64,000 bases of DNA from Bacteroidota bacterium (GTDB lineage Bacteria > Bacteroidota > Bacteroidia > Flavobacteriales > Schleiferiaceae): NCBI GenBank assembly GCA_016868755.1, contig VGFU01000001.1, positions 104,071-168,070 of the forward strand. Reading direction: 5' to 3'. Positions 34,167-43,780 of the stretch are shown in pieces. Under the pieces are notes generated by a model, which saw nothing but the letters and a program-made list of their open reading frames with translations, did no database searches and was not told where the DNA came from. The first letter of the stretch is position 1; the number at the start of each line of letters is the position of its first letter. The translations under genes and the position numbers were made by a program.

Positions 34167-36289
34167 ACCGGATACTCGTTTTTCTCCTGATTTTCAGCAC
34201 CCTGACCTTCGCAGGTGCGGCGCAGAGTTTTCAGGAGCGCAGCACCTCGGCTGGCCAAGTTCGCTTGAGCGTCACCAACGTGGGCACCTTTGGCAACGCG
34301 TTTCGGGGATACCGCGACGGCACCGGAACGCCCTCGTGCGAGTTCCCCGCAGGCTCGGGTACCGAGCACCTGTTTGAGTCGGGTATTTGGGTGGGCGGAA
34401 TCGACGGCGGCGGCGGAATCCGCGTCAGTACCTCGGCCTACGACGCCCCGCAAGGCTACGCGCCGGGTCGAGGAGGATTTGAGTTTACCCCATCCAGCGG
34501 GCTCAGCGAGACTTCGTCGCTCAAGGACCACCCTAACTACCGCACCAACGCGGTTTCGCACCAAGACTTCAGCGCGACCTGCGTCGACACCAACATTTTG
34601 GTTCCGGGAACGACGATTCCCATCAGCAACCACCTGACCCCGATGGGGATTTCGATGCACATGTCAACCTACAACTGGAACTACCGGTTTAGCGACTTCT
34701 TTGTGGTTGTGGACGTTACGCTCAAAAATGTGGGAATCGAAACCTACAACGACGTCTACGCGGCCCTTTGGGCCAACAAGGTGGTGCGCAACATCAACCG
34801 CACCCCCGCTGGAGCCGGCGGTGCCGTGTTTTACCAGCAGGGTGGCAACGGCTACGACGACAGCCTGCAGCTTGCCTACCGTTTTGACGCGACGGGCGAT
34901 CCGGGATGGACGGATTCCTACATTGGCCAAAAGTTTTTGGGTGCCGAAGACAAAAACGGATTCCACCACCCGCTCGTGAACGGCCTCGACGACCACTACC
35001 AAGCGTGGATCTTTAACAATTCGGGGCAGGCCCTGTACTTTTTTCCGACAACCGACGACCAACGCTACGTGAAGATGACCCAGGGGCTCAACCAAGACCC
35101 CTGCTGGAGCAATCCCAGTGGTGCGCCCTGCGCAGCCGGAACCGGCGCCAACATCCAGGCTCAGCTCAATGCCGCCGGCAACCGCAGCGACCTGCTAAGC
35201 GTGGGGCCGTTCCAGAACTTTGCGCCCGGAGACGAGATCAAGCTCGCTTTTGCATTTGTGCTGGCCAAAAAGGTCGACGACGGCCAACCCAACACGGTGA
35301 ATAACAAAATTCAGCGCAGCCGGCTCCGCGCCAACGCCCAGTGGGCCCAAACCTGCTACAACGGCGAGGACCAGAACTTTAACGGAATCCTCGACGCCGG
35401 CGAAGACCGCGATGGGAACGGCGAGATTACGCGCTACATTTTGCCCAGTCCGCCCGACGCACCCCAGGTGCGCGCCGTGCCCGGCGACGGCTTCATCGAC
35501 CTGTTTTGGACCGACCGCAGCGAGCGCAGCGTAGACCCCATCAGCCAGCGCGAAGACTTTGCGGGCTACCGAGCCTACGTGAGCCAGCTTGGTTTTGACG
35601 TGGATCCGAGCCAGCGCACGGCCGAAACCTTTCGACTCTACGGCGAATGGGACCAGCGCGGCGACGGCGTGTTTTACGAAACCGGACTCGAATCGATTAA
35701 GCTCGTGGAACCCGTGCAGTTTCAGGGCGACAGCCTGACCTACCGCTACCACGTGCGCCTCGAAAACGTACCCAACGGTTGGCAGCGGGCCGTAGCCGTC
35801 ACGGCCTTTGACCAAGGAGACCCCGACACCCAGCTGGAATCGTTGGAATCGAGCTTTGCGCAGAGTTCTGCTCGGGTGTTTCCCGGCACGCCGGCACGCG
35901 AAACGATGGCCGAAAATCCGCCCTACGTCTACCCCAACCCCTACTACGCCGGCGCCGCCTGGGAAGGCCAAAGCGCCTTTCAGGACGAGAGCCGCCGCCT
36001 CATGTTTGCCAATTTGCCCGCCCAGGCCGAAATCCGCATTCATTCGCCCGCCGGCGACCTGCTCGACGTACTGCACCACAATGCCCAAGGAACGGACCAG
36101 CTGAGCCAGCGTTGGTTCCGCACGTTTGCCAACCCCGAAGAGCAGCGCGTCGTTTTAGCTGGCGGCGAGTACGCTTGGGACATTTTGTCGAAAGACCGCC
36201 AAATGATTTCGCACGGCCTGTACCGCTACACCGTGCTCAACCTCGAAACCGGAGAGTCCTTTTCCGGTCATTTTACGCTGATTAAATAA
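34163..36289 (+). CDS. Large secreted protein with Asp-rich loop and FlgD-like C-terminus
   Basis: A 708-residue protein with a signal peptide (MNRILVFLLIFSTLTFAGAA). Beta-rich sequence follows, with an acidic calcium-binding-like loop NGILDAGEDRDGNGEI (about residues 410-425), a fibronectin III-like part (PDAPQVRAVPGDGFIDLFW), and a C-terminal domain from VYPNPYYAG with AEIRIHSPAGDLLDVL and GLYRYTVLNLETGES. That tail resembles the FlgD-like Ig domain seen on Bacteroidota secreted proteins. Specific function unknown. It overlaps the EEP gene by 4 nt and is followed by the OB-fold protein after 2 nt. Confidence 0.75.
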   Translation: MNRILVFLLIFSTLTFAGAAQSFQERSTSAGQVRLSVTNVGTFGNAFRGYRDGTGTPSCEFPAGSGTEHLFESGIWVGGIDGGGGIRVSTSAYDAPQGYAPGRGGFEFTPSSGLSETSSLKDHPNYRTNAVSHQDFSATCVDTNILVPGTTIPISNHLTPMGISMHMSTYNWNYRFSDFFVVVDVTLKNVGIETYNDVYAALWANKVVRNINRTPAGAGGAVFYQQGGNGYDDSLQLAYRFDATGDPGWTDSYIGQKFLGAEDKNGFHHPLVNGLDDHYQAWIFNNSGQALYFFPTTDDQRYVKMTQGLNQDPCWSNPSGAPCAAGTGANIQAQLNAAGNRSDLLSVGPFQNFAPGDEIKLAFAFVLAKKVDDGQPNTVNNKIQRSRLRANAQWAQTCYNGEDQNFNGILDAGEDRDGNGEITRYILPSPPDAPQVRAVPGDGFIDLFWTDRSERSVDPISQREDFAGYRAYVSQLGFDVDPSQRTAETFRLYGEWDQRGDGVFYETGLESIKLVEPVQFQGDSLTYRYHVRLENVPNGWQRAVAVTAFDQGDPDTQLESLESSFAQSSARVFPGTPARETMAENPPYVYPNPYYAGAAWEGQSAFQDESRRLMFANLPAQAEIRIHSPAGDLLDVLHHNAQGTDQLSQRWFRTFANPEEQRVVLAGGEYAWDILSKDRQMISHGLYRYTVLNLETGESFSGHFTLIK

Positions 36290-36291
36290 CC

Positions 36292-38490
36292 ATGAAGCAA
36301 ATTTTTACCCTTCTCGCGACGGCGCTCGGTTTCACGGCTGCGGCCCAAACCTACTACCCGATTACCACGCTGCAGTACGTGTCGCCCTCCCAACTGGCGG
36401 CCTGCAAGGACTCCTCGGGTTTTGAAGGTCAGATTGTTAAGACCGTTGGCATTGTGGTGACGCCGGGCAACGTCTCCGAGGTTCCGTCGGGATCGGTTCA
36501 GGGCGGACACCGTCCCTTCTTCTTCATCGTTGATACTGCGGCTCAGGGCGCGGCCGGTCCGTTTCGCGGCATGGAAGTGATGGGCGTCTATACGAACGCG
36601 CAGAACCAGCTCGTGACCCTTCCGAACGTGGAATACTTGATGCCGGGCGACTTGATTCAGTTCATTGGCAAGGTGTCGACCTTCAACAACGGCACCCAGC
36701 TTGAGGCCACCAGCGCCAGCAGCATGACGATTTTGGGCACGCGCCCCGTTCCGACTCCGGCCGTGGTGCCTGTGGGCGCGCTCAACGACCCTCAGCGCAT
36801 CAACATTCCTACGACGGGTGAGCAGTGGGAAAACGCCTTCGTCAACCTTCAAAACGTGACCGTCACCGAGGTGATTTTGTTTGGCGGAAACCGTGTCAGC
36901 TTCAACGTGGTCGACGGCAACGGCAACAAAATCAACGTCTCCGACCGCTTTTTGGCCCAAAAGCTCCCCAGCTACCAAACGGTAAACCCGGCTTCGCCCC
37001 AGACCACGGGGCAGTTTGTTCCGCCCGTGCCCGGAACGTTTTACAGCAGCCTCAAGGGCATGATTCGCCACGATGGCAACGGCTGCTTTACCGCCGGCGG
37101 AACCCGCGGCTACGAGCTCAACCCCTTCTCAGCGGCGCACTACCAAATTGCCTACGCCCCGCCCTACATCAGCAATTTTGAGCGCGACCCGATGATTCCG
37201 ACGCCCAACCAAAGCCCGGACTTGACCTGCAACATCACCGATTTCGACGGGACCGTGGATTCCGTGCACGTGTTTTACTCGACCAATGCGAACCTGCAGC
37301 CCACGCAGTTCACCAAAGTGGTGATGCCGCTCGTGTCAGGCTCAACCGACGAATTCGCATACAGCCTGCCTAGTGCACCTAACGGTACCCTTATGCGCTA
37401 CTACATTCGAGCCAAGGACGACGACGGCAACGTTTCGTACTACCCTACCACCCCCGTCGGCCAAGCCCAGCCCAACGTCGACTACTACACCGTGCGGACT
37501 GGTGGCATGAAGGTCTACGACGTGCAATACACCCAGGCGTCCAACGGCAATTCGCCCTACCTCGGTAAAACCGTAACCCTCAAAGGATTTGTGACGGCCT
37601 CGACCAAGCCCTACGACCTCGGCTACCTGTACATCCAAGACGCCGACGGCGGTCCGTGGAGCGGAATCTGGTGCGTCGGTTCGGGCATCACGCAGTTCTT
37701 CCGCGAGGAGGAAGTTCAGGTGACCGGACTAGTTGAAGAGTACTTTGGCATGACGCGGCTGAACGTTTCCAGCGTTTCGCGCACCGGCCAGCGCCGAGTT
37801 CTCACGGCTTCGGTACTGAACCCTAGCGACAGCGCCAGCAAATGGAACTGGGGATGGGAAGCCTACGAAGGCTGCTACGTGCGCCTGGCGGACCCCAACC
37901 AAACTAAGCTGCGCGTGACGAACCCGAATCTCGGCTTTGGAGATTTCGCGGTTTCGCAGACCCCGGGCGCGGGCTACTGGCGCCGCACCCTGGTCATGGC
38001 CGGACGCCAATCGGCCACGGCCTTTGGCTCACTCTACGTGCAGCTGGTCAGCGACCTTAAGTATGACACCATCGACGGCGAGATGATGGTCGACCCTATT
38101 TTGGTCGCCGACACCATGACTATGGACGCGGTGGAGGGCATCCTGTTCTACGGATTCAGCAACTTCCGCGTGCTTCCGCGCAACAACGACGACTTTATCG
38201 GCATTAATGTGGCCCTCGACTCGACGGCGCTGCCCAAGTCTACGATTGGTCTGTACGAGGGTCATGCTGCCGCGCTTCGCAGCTTCCCCAACCCGACGGC
38301 CGACGTGATCATGGTCGAGGGGCCCGCGGGCACTTGGGTACTCAGCGACCTCACCGGCCGAGCCGTGCTTCGCGGCCGCCGCACCTCGGCGCCCACGGAA
38401 CTGGACCTAAGCGGACTCGCCGCAGGAACCTACATGCTGACCCTCGATTCCGAAGGCCGCCGCCTAAGCTACCGCGTCGTCAAGCAGTAA
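36292..38490 (+). CDS. Secreted T9SS-tailed protein with OB-fold-like domains
   Basis: A 732-residue exported protein (signal MKQIFTLLATALGFTAAAQ). The N-terminal part alternates strands typical of OB-fold/DUF5689-like modules: GQIVKTVGIVVTPGNVSEV, GDLIQFIGKVSTFNNGTQLE, and later TVTLKGFVTASTKPYDLGYL with EEEVQVTGLVEEYFGMTRLN. A beta-sandwich with DDDGNVSYYP lies between. The C-terminal 75 residues (RSFPNPTADVIMVEG ... GLAAGTYMLTLDSEGRRLSY) are a type A T9SS sorting domain, so the protein should be cell-surface or released. OB modules of this type accompany extracellular nucleases. Confidence 0.78.
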   Translation: MKQIFTLLATALGFTAAAQTYYPITTLQYVSPSQLAACKDSSGFEGQIVKTVGIVVTPGNVSEVPSGSVQGGHRPFFFIVDTAAQGAAGPFRGMEVMGVYTNAQNQLVTLPNVEYLMPGDLIQFIGKVSTFNNGTQLEATSASSMTILGTRPVPTPAVVPVGALNDPQRINIPTTGEQWENAFVNLQNVTVTEVILFGGNRVSFNVVDGNGNKINVSDRFLAQKLPSYQTVNPASPQTTGQFVPPVPGTFYSSLKGMIRHDGNGCFTAGGTRGYELNPFSAAHYQIAYAPPYISNFERDPMIPTPNQSPDLTCNITDFDGTVDSVHVFYSTNANLQPTQFTKVVMPLVSGSTDEFAYSLPSAPNGTLMRYYIRAKDDDGNVSYYPTTPVGQAQPNVDYYTVRTGGMKVYDVQYTQASNGNSPYLGKTVTLKGFVTASTKPYDLGYLYIQDADGGPWSGIWCVGSGITQFFREEEVQVTGLVEEYFGMTRLNVSSVSRTGQRRVLTASVLNPSDSASKWNWGWEAYEGCYVRLADPNQTKLRVTNPNLGFGDFAVSQTPGAGYWRRTLVMAGRQSATAFGSLYVQLVSDLKYDTIDGEMMVDPILVADTMTMDAVEGILFYGFSNFRVLPRNNDDFIGINVALDSTALPKSTIGLYEGHAAALRSFPNPTADVIMVEGPAGTWVLSDLTGRAVLRGRRTSAPTELDLSGLAAGTYMLTLDSEGRRLSYRVVKQ

Positions 38491-38503
38491 TTAGCCAACC
38501 GCC

Positions 38504-39955
38504 GTGCACCGCCTCCTTTTGTTCACCCACCCCCGCCGTGCCTTGCGCCTCGCGGCGCTCAGCCTGTTCTTCGGGCTGGCGTTGGGATGTGAGCCGGGGG
38601 TTCCGGTGGAGAACCAACTGCCCGAAACGCGCATGTCGGTCGACCGCATCGACTTGAGCGGGCCCGACCGCCTGAATTCGGTGGTTAAGCTGGCGTGGTT
38701 CGGCAGCGACGCCGACGGCTACGTCGTGGCCTACGAACTGCGCGTGAGCGACGGTCCGTGGGTGCGCACGACGCAGACCGACAGCACGCTGGTGCTGGGC
38801 ATTCCGGCGGGCCAGGACACCGCAGACTTGGTGGTCGAAGTACGCGCCATTGACCACGAAGGCGGAACCGACCCCAGCCCCGCCCGCCTCGTGGTACCCA
38901 TCAAAAACACGCCCCCGTCGGCGGAATTCACGACCTCGAGCTTTCCCGACGTGCCGGTGTGGAACGCGGTCACGTTTCAGTGGTTTGCCGAAGACCCCGA
39001 CGGCGCCGGCAGCATTACCGACGTCGAGCTTCGGGTGAACGGCGGTGCCTGGCGCCCAATCGACCCCAACCAAAAGTTGGTTAGCCTCGTGCTCGCGGCG
39101 AACGGAGCCACCACGCTGTACTATGGCAACCAGGAATCTTCGGCAGCCAACTGGGGCTACGCCCTCGATACCGCCGGCCCTAGTGTGCTCGAAATTCGTG
39201 CCCGCGACCTTGCCGGGGCATGGTCCGCGCCCGACACGGCCCCGACGGTCACGGTGAAGATGCCCCAGTCCAAGCTGCTGGTGGTGGCCAGCCACAGCGC
39301 CGCCGCCGACGCCGCCTGGTCCAGCGACTTCTCGGCCTTGGGCGTGGACTACGACCTGCTTGACCTGCTCAGCAACAGCGGCGCCGCGCGCCCGCGGTCG
39401 TGGAACCCCGGCTTTCGCCATACCCTGCGGGGCTACGACGCCGTGGTCGTGTACACCGCCTCGTCGGTCATGCTCGACCCCCAGACGGGGCTGACCAAAC
39501 TCCCCCTGGCCCACATGGGGCCGGCCATTCAGCGCTTTAGCGAGGCCGGCGGACGGGTGCTGGTGAGCGCGTCCTTCAGCGCGACCTCAGACCTTACCGA
39601 CCTCGTCGGCACCTTCCCCATCGACGGCCTCGTGACCAGCACCGGTCAGGTTCGGTTGGTGACCGATTCCGCGCTCGTGGCCCAGCAAAGCGGATACCCT
39701 AGCCTTAAGTCGAGCAACGTGCTCATCGGCCTCACGCCGATGGTGGCGAGCGCCGACGCCGAAGTACTGTACCGCGGCCAGCTGAGCAAACTTTCGGGCT
39801 GGCAGGGCGACAACCTCATGGGGGTGCTTCGCCGCAAGCAGGGCGCCGTGCAGAGCGTGTTTTTGTCGTTTGACCTGCACCGCCTCGACGGCCAAAACGG
39901 CCAAATGCGCCGCGACGCGCTTCAAAAAATTCTGATCGATGAATTTGGTCTCTAA
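38504..39955 (+). CDS. Surface lipoprotein with fibronectin-like domains
   Basis: A 483-residue protein with a signal peptide ending in a lipobox (LALGC, Cys about residue 29). At least two fibronectin III/Ig-like modules follow (VKLAWFGSDADGYVVAYELR and VTFQWFAEDPDGAGSITDVE). From about residue 260 a different, Rossmann-like domain (KLLVVASHSAAADAAW, YDAVVVYTASSVML, GGRVLVSASFS) resembles glutamine amidotransferase-like or ThuA-like folds. Function unknown. Its end overlaps the TonB receptor gene by 17 nt. Confidence 0.72.
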   Translation: MHRLLLFTHPRRALRLAALSLFFGLALGCEPGVPVENQLPETRMSVDRIDLSGPDRLNSVVKLAWFGSDADGYVVAYELRVSDGPWVRTTQTDSTLVLGIPAGQDTADLVVEVRAIDHEGGTDPSPARLVVPIKNTPPSAEFTTSSFPDVPVWNAVTFQWFAEDPDGAGSITDVELRVNGGAWRPIDPNQKLVSLVLAANGATTLYYGNQESSAANWGYALDTAGPSVLEIRARDLAGAWSAPDTAPTVTVKMPQSKLLVVASHSAAADAAWSSDFSALGVDYDLLDLLSNSGAARPRSWNPGFRHTLRGYDAVVVYTASSVMLDPQTGLTKLPLAHMGPAIQRFSEAGGRVLVSASFSATSDLTDLVGTFPIDGLVTSTGQVRLVTDSALVAQQSGYPSLKSSNVLIGLTPMVASADAEVLYRGQLSKLSGWQGDNLMGVLRRKQGAVQSVFLSFDLHRLDGQNGQMRRDALQKILIDEFGL

Positions 39956-42776
39956 AATCGCGATCGTGCTGGCGATGCTGGCGAGCTTTGGGGCTTCGGC
40001 CCAAAAGTTGGGCGCCTTGCGCGGAACCGTGCGCGACGCCGAAACCGGTGAGGAACTCCCGGAAGCCGGCGTGAGCCTCGTGGGTACCTACCTCACCGCG
40101 GTCACCGACGTCAACGGCAACTTCAGCCTGCCCAAGGTTCCGGTGGGCGAATTCAGCGTCAAGGTGCAGATGATGGGCTACGGAACCAAGCAGATCAACG
40201 GCGTCCGCGTGACTCTCGGCCAAACGACTACGCTGAACGTAAAGCTTTCAAGCGACATCAACGAGCTCCAAACGGTTACCGTAGTGGGCAAAAAAACCGC
40301 AGTTGACCTTGAGCGGGCCGGCAGCGAACGCCTCATCGGCACCGATGAACTGCGCCAAATGAACGTGCGTAACGTCGAAGACGCGGTAGCCACTCAGGCA
40401 GGTGTGGTCAAAACCACCGACGGACTTCAGATTCGCGGGGCGCGGGTGTACGAAACCGAATACCTCGTCGACGGCATCAGCGCGCAAGACCCGCTCGCGG
40501 GCACTGGATTTGGCGTAAGTGTGCAGTCGTCGGCCATTCAGAGCATCCAAGTGACTACGAGCGGCGCGAGCGCCGAGTTCGGCGGCGGTTCCAGCGGCGT
40601 CGTGAGCACCCAAATTCGCGAGGGCGGCGATCGGCTCGAGGTTTCGGGCCGCATGCAGCGCGACTACCTCGCGCGTCCCACCTCGGCCAGCAGCTTTTTT
40701 ACGGACCGCGGCGAGGCCACTTTAGCGACGCCCGTTCCGTTGACTAACAAACGGCTAACGCTGTTTACCAGCGCGTCGTTTGACCTCAGCGACACCTACT
40801 TTCCGACGGTGGCCAAGCAGCTGCACTCATCGCTGTTCAAGGCCAACGACTCGCTGTGGGCTCCGCGCCAAGACAACCAGTGGTCGCACTCCCTCAAGCT
40901 CGGTCTCAAAGTTTGGAAGGGCGGAAAATTCACGCTCAGCAACCAGCACTCGCTGAACATCAACCAAAACACGCGCAGCCTCCAAATCGTGGGCCTCGAC
41001 GCGCTGCTGACGCCGGGCTACCAGTACATCCGCAGCAAGGACCTGGATCGCGCCACTACCTACACCCACCACTCCAACCTGACGGCACTCGGATTTCAGC
41101 AGGTTTTTGGTCCGAAGTGGGGCATGAGCGTAAACGTTGGGCGGCTGTTTACCAACCTTCGGGCTGACGCCAACGGACGGCCGTTCCGCCAAGAAACCGT
41201 CGACGAAATTCTCGACGAGGCCAACATTATTTCGTACCCGGTTAGTGTTTTTAACCCGGCTGACCCGTCGGGAACCGTTTACATTCGCCCCGGCGACGGG
41301 CTGTACAACAACGGCGGAATTGCGCCCACCTGGCACGACCACTACGTCGAAGAATACACCCTGCGCCTCAAAGTCAACCACTACCCGGCAGGCGGGGTGC
41401 ACAAAGTGGCCTTTGGCACCGAAAACCAGTGGAACGAGTACCAGTGGGTCGACGTGACCGCTCCGTGGGTGGGGGCGCCGATCAAACTCAACGACAGCAC
41501 CTTCACCGAGTCGATTTCGATCGGATCGTCAAACGACATTTGGAAGGCCCGGCCGCGCGAATTTGGCGCCTTCGCCGAAGACCGCATCACCTACAAAGGC
41601 CTTCAGGCAACCCTCGGGCTACGCCTGAACATGTGGGCGCCGGGAACTTTTGCCGACGAAGCCATCGCCAACCCCAACTCACCGGTGGTCGACGCCGTGC
41701 GCGCGGACTACCTCGACAAAACCATCGGTCTTGCGGGGCTGCGCTGGAAGGCCCGCCTGCTTCCGCGCCTCGACGTAACCTTCCCGGTTACGCCCAACCA
41801 CGTGCTCTACTTCAACTACGGCCACAGCATGCGCCTGCCCCACCCGCGGTTTTTGTATGCCGGACTCGACCCGGTCTACCAAGACCGCAGCTTCTTGAGC
41901 TTTTTGGGCAACCCCAACCTTGACCCCGAGGTCAATGTGGCCTACGAAGTCGGCTACAAGGCCGCGTTCAGCCGCAGCTTTGGCGTGACCCTGAGCGCCT
42001 ACAATTCCAACCGCTTTGACTACATCGTGTCGCGCCGCGTGTTTGTGCTCGACGCCACCGGTCGCCCGGTCACCAAGACCATGTACATCAACCAGGACTA
42101 CGCCCGCATCCAGGGCGTCGAACTGGGCCTCGAATGGCAGCTGTCCAAATGGCTGCGTTGGGTTGCCAACACGTCGCTTCAGTCGGCGCGCGGAAAATCC
42201 AACAGCGCCCGCGAGTCGTCGCTGCAGATCGAGCAAAACGGTGAAGTTCCGCTCAGCCGCGAGCAGTTTTTGGCCTGGGACCGCCCGTGGAACCTCAACT
42301 CCAGCTGGTTTTTTCAAGCCGACACCTCGCTTCGCGTTTGGGGCATTCCCTTGCGCGGACTCGGCGGATTCCTCCAGTACCGCGGCTCGGCCGGCTACCG
42401 CTACACGCCGCAAACCCTGGTAGGCGTCAACGACCTCGGTCGCCCGCAGTACGCCATTCAGGTCAACGAATTTTTGGCCAAGCTGGGCACCCCCTGGCAC
42501 ACCTGGGACGCCCGCCTGACCTACGACCTCGCGACAGCGAAAGGCCGCGGCGTGCAGTTCTCGGTCGACGTATTAAACGTATTTAATCGGTTAAATGCCC
42601 AGCTCATTAACCCGGTCACCGGCCGAGCCTACGAGTACGGCGACGACGTGCCCAACACCTGGCGCGATCCGCGCCCTGAGTACAACGGCCCGCAAGAGCG
42701 CGGACTCGACCCGCGCGATCCGTCACGCTACAGTCCGCCCCGTCAAATCCTATTTGGCCTGCAGTTCAAGCTATGA
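39939..42776 (+). CDS. TonB-dependent receptor with carboxypeptidase-like domain
   Basis: A 945-residue outer-membrane receptor. A signal peptide (ending ASFGASA) precedes a carboxypeptidase-regulatory-like domain (GTVRDAETGEELPEAGVSLV, about residues 27-105). The plug (NVEDAVATQAGVV, QIRGARVYETEYLVDGIS) and a beta-barrel follow, ending YSPPRQILFGLQFKL with a terminal aromatic/hydrophobic strand. There is no SusD partner next to it, unlike glycan-uptake loci, so the substrate is probably not a classical Sus polysaccharide. Genes overlap on both sides (17 and 4 nt). Confidence 0.92.
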   Translation: MNLVSKIAIVLAMLASFGASAQKLGALRGTVRDAETGEELPEAGVSLVGTYLTAVTDVNGNFSLPKVPVGEFSVKVQMMGYGTKQINGVRVTLGQTTTLNVKLSSDINELQTVTVVGKKTAVDLERAGSERLIGTDELRQMNVRNVEDAVATQAGVVKTTDGLQIRGARVYETEYLVDGISAQDPLAGTGFGVSVQSSAIQSIQVTTSGASAEFGGGSSGVVSTQIREGGDRLEVSGRMQRDYLARPTSASSFFTDRGEATLATPVPLTNKRLTLFTSASFDLSDTYFPTVAKQLHSSLFKANDSLWAPRQDNQWSHSLKLGLKVWKGGKFTLSNQHSLNINQNTRSLQIVGLDALLTPGYQYIRSKDLDRATTYTHHSNLTALGFQQVFGPKWGMSVNVGRLFTNLRADANGRPFRQETVDEILDEANIISYPVSVFNPADPSGTVYIRPGDGLYNNGGIAPTWHDHYVEEYTLRLKVNHYPAGGVHKVAFGTENQWNEYQWVDVTAPWVGAPIKLNDSTFTESISIGSSNDIWKARPREFGAFAEDRITYKGLQATLGLRLNMWAPGTFADEAIANPNSPVVDAVRADYLDKTIGLAGLRWKARLLPRLDVTFPVTPNHVLYFNYGHSMRLPHPRFLYAGLDPVYQDRSFLSFLGNPNLDPEVNVAYEVGYKAAFSRSFGVTLSAYNSNRFDYIVSRRVFVLDATGRPVTKTMYINQDYARIQGVELGLEWQLSKWLRWVANTSLQSARGKSNSARESSLQIEQNGEVPLSREQFLAWDRPWNLNSSWFFQADTSLRVWGIPLRGLGGFLQYRGSAGYRYTPQTLVGVNDLGRPQYAIQVNEFLAKLGTPWHTWDARLTYDLATAKGRGVQFSVDVLNVFNRLNAQLINPVTGRAYEYGDDVPNTWRDPRPEYNGPQERGLDPRDPSRYSPPRQILFGLQFKL

Positions 42777-43780
42777 AGACGACCTTGACCCTCCTCGCGG
42801 TGGCCCTTGGCCTCCAGGTGCACGGCCAGTGGCTGCCCAGCTACGGCGGCGAACGCGCGGGCCAGGCGTCCTACAGCTTTTTGAAGTCCGACTACCACAT
42901 CGCCTCGGCCGGAATGGGCTCGGTGGGCAGCATTTTGGGCGGAGACGCCCGCAGCCTAGGCTACAACCCCGCCGGCCTCGCGCGGACCTCGGGCCTCAGC
43001 GCGGCCTTTGCGAGCGTGGGCAACGGCAGCGGCCTCGAGCAGGGCTCGGCCTTTGTCGCCTTCAAAATTCGCGGGCGCAGCGCGGCTTGGGGCTTCGGCA
43101 TTGAACGGCTGCAAACGGGCGCCTACGAAGAGCGCACCGAATTCCGCCCCCAGGGCACCGGGCGCCTGCTCTACGACGCCCAAACGGCCGTTCTGGTCAC
43201 CTATTCGCAGCAGCTCACCGAGCAGTTTCAGATGGGCGTAACCCTCAAAGCCCTCAACGAAAGCTACAGCTCGGGCTACGCTGGCTGGGGTGCGGCGGCC
43301 GACGTGGGATTTCAGTACCACCTGCGCGAAGAGGGCCTGCGCTTTGCGGTCGTGCTGCGCAACTTTGGCGCGCCGGTTTCGCTGAACGGAACCGCGTGGG
43401 CCGTGTCCTACAACCGCGACTCCCTGTCGTCGCTGGAATCCGCCAACCTTCCGACCGAATTCGCCATCGGAATCCACTACCGGGCCCTCGAGCGCGGCAA
43501 GCACCACCTCGACGTGGCGGCGCAGCTCGTGCACCCCAGCGACAACGCCGAAAACTACCGCGCCGGCCTCGAGTACCGCTTTGCCGATCAGCTTTTTGTG
43601 CGCAGCGGAATCATGCTCAACCAAGCCGGACAACCCTACCCGACCCTGGGTCTCGGCGTCGCGCAGCAGCTGGGCCAAACCAAGGCCCTCCTTGACCTCG
43701 CCGTGCAGCCCACCTCGGGCATGGGTACCTGGTCGTCGATTGGGCTCACGCTGATTCCGCATTCAAAATCCACGAAATGA
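42773..43780 (+). CDS. PorV/PorQ-like outer-membrane barrel protein
   Basis: A 335-residue protein with a signal peptide (MKTTLTLLAVALGLQVHG) and the family pattern HIASAGMGSVGSILGGDARSLGYNPAGLA, the conserved N-terminal region of PorV/PorQ (FadL-like) barrels. Repeated amphipathic strands fill the rest. PorV itself shuttles T9SS cargo to the surface attachment complex; paralogues like this one sit in cargo loci and may serve dedicated cargo (inference). Overlaps of 4 nt on both sides indicate tight coupling. Confidence 0.85.
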   Translation: MKTTLTLLAVALGLQVHGQWLPSYGGERAGQASYSFLKSDYHIASAGMGSVGSILGGDARSLGYNPAGLARTSGLSAAFASVGNGSGLEQGSAFVAFKIRGRSAAWGFGIERLQTGAYEERTEFRPQGTGRLLYDAQTAVLVTYSQQLTEQFQMGVTLKALNESYSSGYAGWGAAADVGFQYHLREEGLRFAVVLRNFGAPVSLNGTAWAVSYNRDSLSSLESANLPTEFAIGIHYRALERGKHHLDVAAQLVHPSDNAENYRAGLEYRFADQLFVRSGIMLNQAGQPYPTLGLGVAQQLGQTKALLDLAVQPTSGMGTWSSIGLTLIPHSKSTK